64,000 nucleotides of DNA from Glebionis coronaria (GCA_025667525.1 CM046882.1:527088618-527152617), one strand, 5' to 3'; positions 44,801-57,666 are shown, counted from the first letter of the stretch. The notes: generated by a model not told the origin, from the sequence alone. Made by a program: numbers and translations.

Positions 44801-45990
44801 GGTTTGTTTCTCTTTATTTTATAAGAAAATATATTCTTAAAGAATTAATTCCATAATTGTGTTGTTGCTTATGACTTAGACATTTTACGTTAACTACCAT
44901 TTTCATATCGTAATGCAAAAGTACTTGACATTTTAATATGAAATAGTGTGCGGCAAAGTTACCCTTATAATTCTCACTTTGCATAAACTCATCATCAATC
45001 ATGCATAAACTCATTATCACGAAAAATATGTAATAAAAAAAATATTGCTCGCCGAAAAAGTTGATTATAGAGGTACCGCCAGTATAACCGGCAATATTTA
45101 ATAATATGTTTATTATTTTTTGGTAATCCCGGTAAATTTTATCAATCCAAAAGAATATTTAAATGCAAGGGATATACGTGAATCTTAAATCTGCGCTGGT
45201 AATCAAACAATTTTCTATTTAAACAATTTCCTATATGCTTGTATCTAATCTTTTACTACCATGGTGTAAATTTCGTGTATCTAATCTTTTACTACCATGG
45301 TGAAAATTTCGTGTAGAAGTCTCCTTTTTTTTATTTGAAGGTAGAAGTCTCCCCTGGGGTTATATTTACGCCACAACACGTTATCAAATAAGTTTATTGA
45401 TCAATGGAATTGTGGTTTACGACATATCAGACGTTTTTAATTTTCCCACATATCTTAGCTAGTATGTTTTCATTCATGGTATAAAAATTTGCCAGTAACA
45501 AAACAATGGCCTATCATAAGTTATTCCCTGTTTCACTTGTAATCTTAGAAACGTATATTTTAATAATCACATCAAAGACATTTGTTTAAGCAACAAGAAG
45601 GTTGCTATGCCTGTAAAAAAAAGTTGGAAATACTTGATTACAAATAAACAAAACATCCAACCTCTTGAAAATGGAGGGCTTTACCGGCCTGTTTTGAGTT
45701 TGTGTGGCAGTGGGCTCAAACCCCGTGGATTAGTCGGCCAATGTGTCAGAAATCACGGTTAACAACAAAAAAGCATCACGTATCTTGCTACTACAACAAT
45801 ACACAATCTCATCAATTAATCGGAGTATGAGTGAGGAACTGCTTCTAGCTACGTTACGTGTCATGCGATACTTCTTTTATAGGTTTCTTGCTTGTCATTG
45901 TCTTGCTACATTTAGCAAGGTTGAAAGATGTACGTAACATTTACTTGACTCTCATATGAATGATAACAAATTTTTCGATCTGATCTCTCT
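44801..45990 (+). promoter_or_regulatory. SDR1 upstream region
   Basis: Non-coding. A 37-bp stretch (ATCTAATCTTTTACTACCATGGTG plus GTAAATTTCGTG, in pieces) is present twice in tandem at about 45244-45315. Much of 44885-45905 is duplicated at 41544-42130, and a shorter part upstream of SDR2 near 49760-50100 (GTACGTA near 45930 and 50075). I see no named regulatory site beyond the TATA box. Confidence 0.6.
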
Positions 45991-45991
45991 A

Positions 45992-45999
45992 TATATATA
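45992..45999 (+). promoter_or_regulatory. SDR1 TATA box
   Basis: TATATATA after a CTCTC run, 59 bp before the start codon at 46058. SDR2 has TATAAA at 50139-50144 and SDR3 TATATAA at 59104-59110, each 60-65 bp before its ATG. Confidence 0.75.
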
Positions 46000-46057
46000 G
46001 CTCCTCCCTAAATGGGTTTCATTCATTCAGATAATCTAAATATCTTAAGTAATTAAG

Positions 46058-47999
46058 ATGATGCATTCAATCGCAAGGAATTTATGTTTAATATCACGTA
46101 GCATGCTAAGCTCGCAAATTATAACAGGAATTAGCACTGTCAAGCCGACGATAGGAAGTCTTCTAAGTCGCCATTCCTCAGCTATTCGCACCTTTAAGGT
46201 CCTTTATCTCACCTTCATGGCTTCATCACATGATGTATGTTAAACAATTATCCTAATTATCGGACTTTGGTTAACCTATTTTAGTCGAAGGGAACATTAA
46301 TGGAGGAAGAAGAACGACGATTTCCACCACAGAACCAAGAGTCACAACCAGGAAAAGAATATCTCATGATCCCTCGACCTCTATTCGCCAACCCTGATTA
46401 CAAGCCGTCTAGTAAACTCAAGGTACCCTTCATTGAGTAAAAAAAAGAGACTACTCGTATTTTATAAAGGTGTCACGAATATACTGTCAGTGAGAGACAT
46501 AATTTAAAGTCTGTCAATTTTTTCCCGATCACCAGTACTATTGATATAGCAAGAAGCTATAATATAAGAGAACATTTGGGGGGTTACAAGCTGCATAAGG
46601 GTTAAAATTAAAGGGTTCTAGACCTGCACGTGAGCAAGTCAGGTAAACGAAATTAAATCGTATATTTTCTTGGCACAGGGAAAGGTAGCGTTAGTAGCAG
46701 GAGGAGATTCAGGTATCGGAAGGTCAGTTTGTTACCACTTTGCTAAGGAGGGTGCGTCAATAGCTTTCACTTATGTGAAGGGAGACGAGGACATAGATGC
46801 AAAAGATACATTGGATATCATAAATGAGGCAAAAATGGAATGCTCGGGTGATCCTATTGCCATACCTACTGATCTTAGGTATGATAAACATTGTAAAAAT
46901 GTTGTTGATGATGTCATTGCAAAATATGGGCAGATGGATATCCTAGTGAACCTTCCAGCCGTGCAGTACTATACGTATTCGTATTCGTTAGAGGAGATCA
47001 CAGAGGAGAGGCTTGAGAAGGTGTTTCGGACAAATATTTTTTCATATTTCTTCTTGACAAAGTATGTATCATTTATCATATGCTTTCTTCAATTCTTATA
47101 ACTGAACATAGGGCGATCACTTAGATAGAAACAAATTAAAATATGTATATTTGGATAGGTAGTCACGACTTCATTTTTATACAGGCATGCTTTGATGCAC
47201 ATGAAAGAAGGAAGCAGCATCATAAACACATCGTCATCGTTAGCATACAATCCTGACCCACCAAGTTGGCTTGACTACACTTCAACAAAGGGGGCCATCG
47301 TATCTTACACAAGGGGTCTAGCATTGCATTTGGTCGAAAAGAAGATTCGTGTAAATGGTGTGGCCCCTGGTCCTATATGGACACCACTGGAAGCTGCAGT
47401 ACTCAATGATGAGGACACATCAATATTTGGGTCACAGGTGCCCATGAATCGGGCTGGTCAACCATACGAGATTGCTCCATCATACGTGTTCCTTGCATCT
47501 GAGGATTCTTCCTATATGACTGGTCAAGTTCTTCATCCTAATGGTATTGCACTTAAACACTTACATGCTACAGCTTATGATATACTAGTAACACACGCAC
47601 TAGTGCCACTAGTACAACACTATGTCATGTGCATACAAGTTTCAGTTTTCTTTTATCCAATAATTGGTCACCTTTATTGCTGCCTAAACGAAGTTAGTAA
47701 TGTTTTTTTTTTGAACGGCGTTTTGTATTAAAACTAGCAAGAAGCTAGAACAAGATACAACAAAAGAAAGAAAAAATTACAATTAACTGGAACAAGCCAC
47801 TCTAGGGGTGGTGATCCATTCAAGCCAATTCAACCAAATGTTTTTACTTCTATGAGTAATCCAAAGGTGTGAAAGACTCTTAATTTCTTCCATGAGAGTG
47901 TCCCGGCCTGGAGGTTTCAAGTCAAAGCAAACTCTATTCCGAAGTTAGTAATGTTGCAATCTTTTTTTTTTTGCAGGCGGGGTGATGGTGAATGGTTAG
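46058..47999 (+). CDS. SDR1: plastid/mitochondrion-targeted short-chain dehydrogenase (glucose/ribitol dehydrogenase-like)
   Basis: Five exons: 46058-46198, 46285-46422, 46679-47061, 47185-47543, 47977-47999; all junctions GT-AG and phases agree, giving 347 aa. Exon 1 (47 aa) has no acidic residue and is rich in S, R, I and T, a likely organellar transit peptide. Exon 2 holds FPPQNQESQPGKEYLM, the mark of the plant NADPH-dependent aldehyde reductase / glucose-ribitol dehydrogenase family. Rossmann motif AGGDSGIGRS, where family members usually have TGGDSGIG. Catalytic S in IINTSSSL and YTSTK (YxxxK) are present. DILVNLPAVQ replaces the usual VNNAAEQ. C-terminus VLHPNGGVMVNG. Intron 4 holds a LINE fragment. 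NAD(P)H-dependent oxidoreduction of a carbonyl or polyol is the family activity; the substrate is not predictable. Confidence 0.9.
47703..47939 (-). mobile_element. 5'-truncated LINE insertion in SDR1 intron 4
   Basis: A T10 run begins the insert on the plus strand (a poly-A tail on the minus strand), next to GAACGGCGTTTTGTATTAAAA, a typical plant LINE 3' end. The flanks CGAAGTTAGTAATG at 47689-47702 and 47940-47953 are a 14-bp target duplication. No ORF. The intron splice sites are untouched. Confidence 0.85.
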
Positions 48000-49190
48000 T
48001 CCTTTAGAAATAGAGTGAATTTGAGATAAATGTCTTACTTAATATGTAACGAGATCGCCAAGGCTTGGAACATGAAGTTCTTGAGACCATTATAAAAATG
48101 TTCTAATAAAGTGCTGATGATCGATTGCATTACTTGCTTCTGGTTGATCTTATTATAATTCTAAATTTCTAATTATGAAACCATAACTTTTTAGCAGTTA
48201 GTTCAATTTTTTCCCAAAATAATTATTTGTATTGATTTGGAGAAGGGAGTCCAATAATTAGAATACAATACATATACAATCCACTTAAATTCAACATCAT
48301 CGTGCTGATACATAGATTGATTGTATAGTCCTTACAATGCTATTTCTACAACAATATGTCATTTAATTTGCTTAGGCATATTACACTTTCTAAAAGAAGT
48401 GTGAGCTATTTTGTAAAGACGAAGCAGACAGTAGTCCGTAGATGTGGGCGGGCTCATCAATGTAAACGTGACAAATCACTTCTCACTCAAATTCGAGCTT
48501 ATTTATGCTTGGTTCGAAAATAAAAAAATTAGGCTCGAGCTCGTCTCGATAACTCGATAAGCCTTAATAAAAAAAAGCTTGACCACGGCTCGAATAATAT
48601 TCGAATAAGGCTCGCGCTCGGCTCGAAAAACCTCGAATTTATTCATAAACGTTGTATTCAGTAGTCAAATTTATCAATGAAGTCAAGAAAATATGTAAAT
48701 TAACTCAAGAGTAGAGAATATTTGCAAAACATTTGAGTTTTAGGGTATAAATAAATATTCTTATACCATCCTCCCATTTTGCTGTCCCTCGTTAGTCGAA
48801 CAAGTTATTAGTACCGTATCCGCTATCAGCGCTACGCTTTAAGACACTATTTTTACCTACACTATTACAATCTCTAATCGTCGGTCATCTATACCCGTAA
48901 GGCCGTAAGTAGTAACCAATGCAGCAACATCCATCCTCATATATGGCTTAAAATATTTATAGGGTCAATGACAAGAAGGATCGGAGGTCCTCATATTCAA
49001 GAGTATTGATGGTTGGAACATCTCATTTCTTTTTTGGGTAGAGAGTTTCTCGAGTAAATTTTATTACATCAAAAATATTTAAGTAAAAAGAATGTGAGCG
49101 AGTTCTACATCTCCGCCCGTTACATACGTAAACAACTTCAAAAGAAAATAACCCAAAGAAACAAGACTACAATGTCACATAACAAAAAGA
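48000..49190. other. Intergenic region after SDR1
   Basis: No gene seen. From about 48430 to 48660 there are many GGCTCGAGCTCG / CTCGAATTT-like words (GCTCGAGCTCG, GGCTCGCGCTCGGCTCG), a composition common in plant hAT-type non-autonomous elements; no inverted ends were found. The rest is AT-rich and without recognised structure. Confidence 0.5.
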
Positions 49191-49198
49191 AAACTAAT

Positions 49199-49690
49199 GT
49201 TTCGTACGACCTCGGAGCCTCATTCTTAAATTATTAGCTAGACAACGGACATTTTCCAATATATCCTGATCTTCATACATATGCTCATTATATGGGTCGT
49301 AGTCATTTTCAGCATTCCCATGAGTTTCTTTTCATTTTTTTCACACACTTTTAGCTCATATCACGCATCAGACGATTTAGAAGCAAAAAATCATGCCATA
49401 TCATTATCCGTTTGTTCAACTATATCCTTATCCTCACCCTCACTTGAGTATTCAATCCTTTTCTTAGGAACCGGCTTCACAAAAGTAAATGTACCACCAA
49501 TAATGCTTTTTTTTCATCGTATTAATTTTAGCAATGATAAGAGGGGCGTAGATAGATTCTGCATCAAAAGGACTATCCTCATGCATAAACTCATCCGAAA
49601 TATCGTCCAAGCCAGCCAACTTAGATATCTTCCCATTTGTACTAAAATCATTGTCATTTTAAAAAATGTCGATTGTTATTAAACGTTCTC
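49199..49690 (-). pseudogene. Unidentified minus-strand gene fragment, acidic C-terminus
   Basis: On the minus strand, in pieces separated by frame changes: NDNDFSTNGKISKLAGLDDISDEFMHEDSPFDAES (49560-49665), GTFTFVKPVPKKRIEYSSEGEDKDIVEQ (49400-49495), and ENDYDPYNEHMYEDQDILENVRCLANNLRMRLRGRTKH with a stop near 49200. Composition suggests a nuclear or DNA-binding protein tail. I do not recognise the family. It could be part of a DNA transposon ORF or a processed copy of a host gene. Confidence 0.35.
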
Positions 49691-50138
49691 CATTTCAGTA
49701 ATACCCAAATTTACAAATGCCAAGTCCGAATTTTTGTTTGTTGAAATATATTTCCTATGTCTTATCATGATGTTAATTTCGTGTTAGAAGTCTCGACGAC
49801 TCTACTCATCATATTCACGTCACAAAACGTTATCAAATTGTGATGTTGACAGAGTATGATCAAATTGGGATTTTCGACAGTATATTCTTGGTAATTTTTA
49901 AACTGAACCGGAAGTCCAACCTAAGTTTGCATTGTAATGGTAAAAAGAAATACTCGTAACAAAAAAACAATTCCTACGTGAGAAATTTGCAACACAAGAT
50001 CATAAGTTAATGAATGCATTGCGTTTAGTGCTACTCTTCCTTTATAGGTTGCTGCAATTAGAAAGGTTGAAAGATGTACGTAGCTTTGATTTCACTCTTA
50101 TACGATTGATTACCTTCCTGTTATCAGCTCTCTCTCTC
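49691..50138 (+). promoter_or_regulatory. SDR2 upstream region
   Basis: Non-coding. Parts resemble the SDR1 upstream region (TTAATTTCGTGTTAGAAGTCTC near 49773, AAACGTTATCAAAT near 49820, AAGGTTGAAAGATGTACGTA near 50062). The TATA box follows at 50139. Confidence 0.6.
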
Positions 50139-50203
50139 TATAAACAGTCACTAAATTGGTTTCAATCATTTAATTCATCTGTGTGTCTTAATTAGTAATT
50201 GTG

Positions 50204-52414
50204 ATGATGTATTCAATGGTGTCCAGCTCATGCAAGATTTCAATCGCGCACAAGTCATGTTTATGGTCACGTAGCTTGTTTACTTCATATATTATGACAG
50301 GAATTACTAATACGATTACACCCACGATGAAAAGTGCTCTAAGGCCGGGAGCTATTCGCACCTTTAAGGTCCTTAATATCAGCTTCTTTATCTTTAAGTT
50401 ATTGTCAGCTTAACACGTTACTAGGAATAATTATGTTATCCTAACTATTGGACTTTGGTGAATCTATTTTAGTCGAAGGAGGTGGGGATGGAAAAAGGTG
50501 AACCACGATTTCCACCACAGAACCAAGAGTCGCAACCAGGAAAAGAATATCTCATGAACCCTCGACCTATATTCGCCAACCCTCACTACAAGCCATCACA
50601 TAAACTCAAGGTACTTTCCGTTGATTTATTGTTGACATGATAACAAAAAAGAAGATCGAAGGTTAGCTTAGTACGTTTACTGAAACTAGACAGAAGAGTT
50701 TGTAAGACTTACTGACAACGAAAGAGTTGCTAACTCGTCACTACCGATCCAAAAGTTTTACCAACACTAAAAAGTATTTAAATTCGTCAGCTATTTGTTT
50801 TACTGACACAAACAGAATGGACATACCTTTTAAAGTTTGTGACAGTTTAGTTTCTCCAATTGTGAGAGTACAACAAGTAATTGATAACCTTTACCACTCT
50901 ATTCGATATACATGTGTCACTAAAAGTACAACAAAGAGGCTGTTTTTATAGGTGTCACTTTATTGTTTGAACAACGATTTTATTGAACTAACAAGAAACT
51001 AGAAAAAAAAGCATATGCAAACAAATCCAGTAGACCTTATAATTTCATGGCACAGGGAAAGGTGGCATTAGTTGCAGGAGGAGATTCAGGTATCGGGAGG
51101 TCAGTTTGTTACCACTTTGCTAAGGAGGGTGCGTCAATAGCCTTCACTTATGTGAAGGGAGACGAGGACATAGATGCGAAAGAAACATTGGATATCATAA
51201 ATGAGGCAAAAATGGATGGCTCGGGTGATCCTATTGCCATACCTACTGATCTTAGATATGATAAAAACTGTAAGCATGTTGTTGATGAGGTCATTGCAAA
51301 ATATGGGCAGATGGATATCCTAGTGAACCTTCCAGCCGTGCAGTACTATACGTATTCGTATTCGTTAGAAGAGATCACTGAGGAGAGGCTTGAGAAGGTG
51401 TTTCGGACGAATATTTTTTCATATTTCTTCTTGGCAAAGTATGTATCATTTTTTAACCTGTTAATAATATCTTTTTTCTAGGATGCATTATATTTTTATA
51501 TCCGAGAAAATGTTAAACTTATCACGCTAGATAAACGACTGATCAAATAATTCACCTGTCATCTTTGCTTACATTGTTACTAATGTTTGTCCCATAAATT
51601 CGGATGTTATATATGGCTGTATCAATTATTTCTCACATCTGAAATAAACAGAGAGAGACTTTCTTAAATTTTTGTATGAAACATCAAATAAAAAACTCCA
51701 GTTCTTTAAAAATTTACATAGGTCGTAACGTGTAATTTTCTATACAGGCATGCTTTGAATCACATGAAAGAAGGAGGCAGCATCATAAACACCACATCGG
51801 TGTTAGCATACAATTCCAGCACACCAAGGTGGCTTGACTACATCTCAACAAAGGGGGCAATTGTATCCTTCACAAGGGGTCTATCATTGCATTTGGTTGA
51901 AAAGAAGATTCGTGTGAATGGTGTGGCTCCTGGTCCTATATGGACACCACTGCAAGCTGCAGTACTCAATGATGAGGACACATCAATATTTGGGTCTCAG
52001 GTGCCCATGAATCGGGCAGGTCAACCTTACGAGATTGCTCCGTCATACGTGTTCCTTGCATCTGATACGGACTCTTCCTATATGACTGGTCAAGTTCTTC
52101 ATCCTAATGGTATTGCACTTAAACACATACATGTTACTGCTTATAATAAGACACACACTAGTTTCACTACTACAACACTATGTCATGTGCATACAAGTTT
52201 TTATAATACAGAGTATCATTTTACAACAACCTTTTTTACAACAGTTGAGAAAAAAATGGTTCAATAATTTTTACTTTTCCATGCTCATTGCTTTAAACAT
52301 ACATACATGTTTATGAATATCAACAATTTAGCAAAAATTTACGTATTATTTAAGTCACTTAATATTTAGTGATCTTACCTTTTTTTTGTAGGCGGAGCGA
52401 TGGTCAATGGTTAG
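50204..52414 (+). CDS. SDR2: organelle-targeted short-chain dehydrogenase, intact paralogue
   Basis: Five exons: 50204-50368, 50473-50610, 51056-51438, 51748-52109, 52392-52414; GT-AG throughout, 356 aa. The start is the first of two adjacent ATGs (50204, 50207), 60 bp after TATAAA. Exon 1 (55 aa: MMYSMVSSSCKISIAHKSC...) is a presumed transit peptide with no D or E. Rossmann AGGDSGIGRS, NLPAVQ in place of NNAAEQ, catalytic S in IINTTSVLAY, YISTK as YxxxK, GPIWTPLQAA, C-terminus VLHPNGGAMVNG. It is close to SDR1 in exons 2-4 but quite different in exon 1 and introns. The last coding exon has only 23 nt. Probably the best preserved copy in the window. Confidence 0.92.
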
Positions 52415-52765
52415 TCCTCTTCCTCACAACGGACATCTCTAGTTCAAGTTATGGTTGTTTGAATAAATCTCTCTACACGGTCTTGGGCTTCTAAAAACAA
52501 GTTGCACATTTTTCGATACTTGGGCCTTCATTCTATATATTAGCATGGTTCTACATATTTAAGCAAGATGCAAAGTGATCAACTTATGGTAGCAACAGCA
52601 AGCAATACCAAATTTTACAGAACAAATACCTTGAGTTTTATTTTATTGACATACTTAGCTTTTGAGAAATATTAATTCTATACTACATACTTTTTACGGG
52701 TTATAACAGAATATGATAATGATCTTATTATAAGGTAAGAAGATTGATTGAAAGGTAAGAAGTAG
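52415..52765. other. SDR2 3' flank
   Basis: Untranslated or intergenic sequence, AT-rich, no ORF. The last five bases AGTAG (52761-52765) are the left target duplication of copia-4. Confidence 0.7.
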
Positions 52766-53112
52766 TGTTAGTATTAGTGTCAAGTCTAGTTAACGTATGC
52801 GATAAGTAGGAGGTACCTAAGTGCACTTTTCTTAATGTACTATGTTTTGAGTCGGATTTGGGTTGCAGCCCAATCCTAGGTCGGTTAGGATTACCCCTCA
52901 TCTCTATAAATAGAGATGAGGGGTGAAGGACTCGTTACACCGTAGCTTTTATTCTTTCTATGTAATCGATCGATTGGTATAATAAAGTAAATCGTTTGGT
53001 TACCTCTTTGTGTGTCGTTCTTCTGGGTTTTGGTCGTTGCAACTCTGCGATCTTCTTTAAGGGATCTAGGTTCCGCATATCGATCTTCGGGTTGTTGGTG
53101 TCGAGTCCAACA
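52766..53112 (+). mobile_element. copia-4 5' LTR
   Basis: TGTTAGTATT...GAGTCCAACA. TATA box TATAAATA near 52906, inside a perfect inverted pair CCCCTCATCTCTA / TAGAGATGAGGGG that flanks it (52894-52923). Confidence 0.95.
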
Positions 53113-53114
53113 AG

Positions 53115-53127
53115 TGGTATCAAGAGC
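53115..53127 (+). other. copia-4 primer binding site
   Basis: TGGTATCAAGAGC, complementary to initiator tRNA-Met with one extra A compared with TGGTATCAGAGC. Two bases after the LTR end. Confidence 0.88.
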
Positions 53128-53616
53128 CTACGGTTAGTCGTGGTCATTGAAGATCGTTGCTAGATTAAGAGGGTCGTGGAAGAAAAAGGTTACGAGGTTC
53201 TTCGAATCCTCATCTTCGAGTTGCAGGTGTTCGATTGGAGAAGAAAGGCGGAGAAGACGAAGTGAGTGGTTTTTTTTTTTTGTTTCTGAAAAAGAAAAAA
53301 AACCTTGCACGTGATATGTACTGTAATTGACAAAGTGATATTAGTATTAGTTTAGTTAATAAACTTTTACTATAGTTTGTCGCTTTCGTTTATCAAAAGG
53401 AAGTGTGGTTTTTTTTTATCACGTGAATGTTATAACTACAAAGGGGCTATAGTTGTTTTTATATAAAAGAAATTCAACTATAAAAAAAGGTTTCTTGTTG
53501 CGGGTTCTTGTGGTTCAAGTTTACGATCGGGTTCGCTTGTACGTGATCGAGGTTTAGGGTTATTCTAATTAATTCGATTTGCAAGAAGGTATTTTACGCA
53601 GCAAGGGAGAAAGAAT
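53128..53616 (+). other. copia-4 untranslated leader
   Basis: About 490 bp without ORF. Contains a T10 run near 53270 and GAAAAAGAAAAAAAA after it. Probably the RNA leader with packaging signals, which cannot be located by eye. Confidence 0.6.
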
Positions 53617-56600
53617 ATGTCGTCGATAGCGAAGTTTGACGTCGAAAAATTCGACGGGTCTAATGACTTCGGGTTGTGGCGTGTGAAGATGCGATGTCTA
53701 TTAATACAACATGGTTGGGAGGCTGCGTTAGATCCATTCCCGGATATCATGACGGACGCTCAAAAGACTGCGGCGTTGAAGACGGATGTCTATAAAAAGG
53801 CACACAGTGCCTTACTCTTATGCTTGGATAACAAGGTGTTGAGGGAAGTCAACAAAGAAAATTCTGCTGCGGGGGTTTGGTTAAAGTTAGAAACTTTGTA
53901 TATGACGAAGTCTTTAGCCAACAAGTTGTACTTGAAGAAGAAGTTGTTCACTTTCTACATGCATTCAGGTAAGAAACTATCTGAACATATAGACGAGTTT
54001 AATAAGTTGATCGGTGACTTGGCGAACATAGACGTTGAAATTGATGACGAAGACCAGGCACTCATGTTACTTACATCATTACCATCCTCGTATGATAACT
54101 TTGTGGAGACATTGCTTTATGGAAGGGAGTCACTCACTTTGGAAGATGTCTTGTCTACCCTCAATTCACGGGAGCTGAAGAAGAGGACAGATGCAAAGGA
54201 TGATGGTGATGGATTATTTGTAAGGGGGAGGCCGGAGCATCGGGGTAATCAAGGACGTGGTAGTTTGCGATCAAAGTCAAAAGGTAAAGGAACTTATAAA
54301 CAGAAGTGTTACATATGCTATTCTGAGGATCACCTTAAGAAAGAATGTCCAAAATGGAACAAGAAGAAATCAACTGGCTTTGTCAACAAGAATGCAAAAC
54401 AGGACGCTGGGACGTATTCTAAGGGTTATGACAATGGTGATTTGTTGATGGCGGTGAGTGAGGAAAGGTTCTTAGAGTGGATCATGGACTCTGGTGGATC
54501 CTATCACATGACGCCTAAGAGGGAGTTCTTGTTTGATTTTAAGGAGCTTGATGGTGGTATGGTTGTGCTCGGTGATAATAGAGCATGTGCCATCAAGGGG
54601 ACAGGGAAGGTGAGAGTACAATTGAAAGATGGTTCAAGTTTTGTGCTTGAGAATGTGCGTTACATTCCCGAGCTGAAAAGAAATTTGATATCTTTGGGCA
54701 CTCTGGATCGAGAGGGCTATACCGTGAAATTGCAGAATGGAAGAGTAAAGGTGATCAAGGGTTCTTTGATGGTTTTGTCAGGAACTTTGAAGGAAAACTG
54801 TGTGTACTCCTTGGATGGATGGGCTGAATCAGGTGAAGCTAGTGTTGGTATAGAAGAAAAGGAAAGTCTTGCGCAAGTGTGGCATAAACGCCTGGGTCAC
54901 ATTAGTGAAGCAAGCTTGAATGAACTCAAAAGAAGAGATGTGCTGGGGAATAAAAGTCTAGGTAAGCTCGAATTCTGTGAAAATTGTGTTCTTGGAAAAT
55001 CGACCAGGGTAAGTTTTGGTCGAGATCAGCACACAACAGAGGGAGTTGTAGACTATGTTCATGCGGATCTCTGGGGTCCTTCTCGGGTGGAACCGATGAG
55101 TGGTTGCCGGTACTTCTTATCGATTGTTTATGATTATTCGAGGAGGGTTTGGGTGTATTTTCTTAGACACAAAAGCGAGGCATTCAGCAAGTTCAAGGAG
55201 TGGAAGCAGTTGATTGAAAACCAGACAGGTAGAAAACTGAAGAAACTTCGAACGGATAATGGTTTGGAGTTTTATAATCAGGAGTTTAATAACTTGTGCA
55301 AGGAGAGCGGGGTAGCAAGACATTTGAAGGTTGCTGGAACTCCGCAACAGAATGGTCTAGCTGAACGAATGAACATGACGCTCTTGGACAAGGTTAGGTG
55401 TTTACTGATTCAGTCTGGTTTGCCAGAGTCATTCTGGGCAGAAGCAACGGTGACGGCAGCATATCTGATCAATAGGTCTCCATCTACAGCATTGGAGAAG
55501 AAGACACCTATGGATATATGGTCAGGACATCCGGCGAATTACGAGATGTTGAGGATATTTGGTTGCGTTGCTTATTCACACGTGAATCAGGGGAAGCTCA
55601 AGCCTAGAGCTATAAAATGCATATTCCTGGGGTATCCTGAAGGTGTGAAGGGATACAGATTATGGAGGTTGGATGATGTTAAACCGAAGATAATCATAAG
55701 CAGGGATGTGGTCTTTAATGAGAGCCTTATGTACAAGGATACTCTTAAAGGTGCTGGTGCTGCAGATTCTGGGAAGGAAATTGAGTTTGAGGTGGAACTT
55801 CAAGGCAGTCGGGTCGAACCAACTGTGGATCCTCATACTGGGGTAAATCCAGGGAATGAATATGAGGATCAAGTTGAAGATGCAGTAGATGCAATGCCTC
55901 AACAACAGAATCTGGACAACTATGTTCTGGTGCGTGATAGAGCTAAGAGAACAGTTACTATACCTGCAAGGTATAGGAATGAAGGTAATATATCATTGTC
56001 TAGTCCATCGGTGTCTAGGGAAGAAGATGATATTACGGCTTATGCGTTTGCTATTGCTGAGGAAGAAGATACACATGAACCAATCACATTCCAGGAGGCG
56101 ATTAATTCATCTGAAAAGGATGAGTGGGTTCGTGCTATGGAGGAAGAAATGAGTTCTTTAAAAAAGAATCATACTTGGGAGCTGGTCGATCAACCACCTG
56201 GTCAGAAGCTGGTAAGCTGCAAGTGGTTGTATAAGATTAAAGAAGGGATTGAAGGTGTTCAGAAACCAAGGTACAAAGCGAGGCTGGTAGCTCGGGGGTT
56301 TACACAACGAGCAAGGATTGACTACAATGAGGTATTTTCACCCGTGGTTCGACATACATCTATTAGGGTGATTCTCTCATTAACTGCTTGTGAAGATTAC
56401 GAGTTGGAACAACTTGATGTGAAGACGGCGTTTTTGCATGGTAATCTTGAAGAAACCATTTACATGAGGCAGCCGCTTGGTTTTGAAGAAGGAACGGGCA
56501 ACAAGGTATGTTTGTTGAAGAAATCCCTTTATGGTCTTAAGCAGTCTCCAAGGCAGTGGTACAAACGGTTTGATGTGTATATGGTCAGCAATGGGTTTAG

Positions 56601-57645
56601 CCGTAGCAGCTATGATAGCTGTGTTTACTTCAAGGAGTTTGCACCAGGTATGTACATATATCTACTGCTGTATGTAGATGATATGTTGATTGCTTGTAAA
56701 AGCAAGTCTGAGATCGAATATACCAAGGGACTGCTGCGGAAAGAGTTTGATATGAAGGAACTTGGTCCAGCTAGGAAGATACTTGGTATGGAGATTGTCA
56801 GGGATAGGGGTAACCGAACCCTGAAGGTGTCTCAGTCGGGATATGTGCAGAAAATTCTGAATAACTACAGAGTAGATAATGGCAAGTCGGTCTCTCTGCC
56901 ATTGGGAGCACACTTCAAGGTATCTTTGAAGGATTGTCCGTCGAGTGACTGGGATGTGGAAAGAATGAGTAAGGTCCCATATGCGAATGCTGTAGGTAGT
57001 TTAATGTACTTGATGGTTTGCACTAGACCAGATATTGCGTACGCTGTTAGCATTGTGAGCAGGTATTTGGCGAATCCAGGTAAAAATCACTGGGAAGCGG
57101 TGAAGTGGATTTTGAAGTACTTGAAGGGCACTGCTGATGTAGGTCTAGTGTATGGTAGAGATCAAGGGAAGCACGTGGATGTTGACGGTTTCGTGGATAG
57201 CGATTATGCTAAAGACCCTGACAAGGGTAGGTCGATAACCGGGTACGTGTTTATGGTACATGGCTGTGTTGTGAGTTGGAAAGCAACTCTGCAGCATGTT
57301 GTTGCATTGTCTACTACATAGGCGGAGTATATGGCGCTTACGGAAGCTGTTAAGGAAAGCATTTGGCTTAAAGGTCTACTAATCGAGCTGGGAATAAACC
57401 TAAGGTCAGTGGTTGTGAATTGTGATAATCAAGGGGCGATTCATCTCTCAAGAAATGCAATGTTTCATGAGAGGACGAAGCATATCAACGTGAGGTATCA
57501 CTTCATCAGGGAGATCGTAGAATCTAAAGAGATTGAAGTGGCAAAGATAGGCACGGAAGATAATGCAGCTGACGCTTTCACAAAGGTGGTTCCAGGTCCG
57601 AAGTTCAAGTATTGCATGGAGATACTTGGAGTCGGGGCTAACTAG
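53617..57645 (+). pseudogene. copia-4 gag-pol polyprotein, one in-frame amber codon
   Basis: 1342 codons from ATG 53617. Gag (FDVEKFDGSNDFGLWRVKM) to about residue 220; CCHC knuckle CYICYSEDHLKKEC at 231-244; protease DSG at 291; integrase HHCC from about 422 (WHKRLGH...CENC) and catalytic D484, D547 and E583, spaced D-x62-D-x35-E; RT with YVDD at 1019-1022; RNase H with VDSDYAKD near 1190. TAG at 57319-57321 (residue 1235) stands where E is expected in STTEAEYMA; the frame then continues to the natural stop at 57643. The single nonsense codon truncates RNase H; everything before it is intact. Read-through or a very recent mutation would explain the preservation. Confidence 0.93.
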
Positions 57646-57651
57646 TCTTGT

Positions 57652-57666
57652 CACTAAGGTGGAAAT
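57652..57666 (+). other. copia-4 polypurine tract
   Basis: CACTAAGGTGGAAAT, purine-rich AAGGTGGAAA just before the 3' LTR start. Confidence 0.75.

Noticed and set aside
45690..45770. Possible SINE box-B-like sequence (GGTTTGAGCCC on the minus strand)
   Set aside because: No box A at the right distance, no poly-A end and no target duplication seen.
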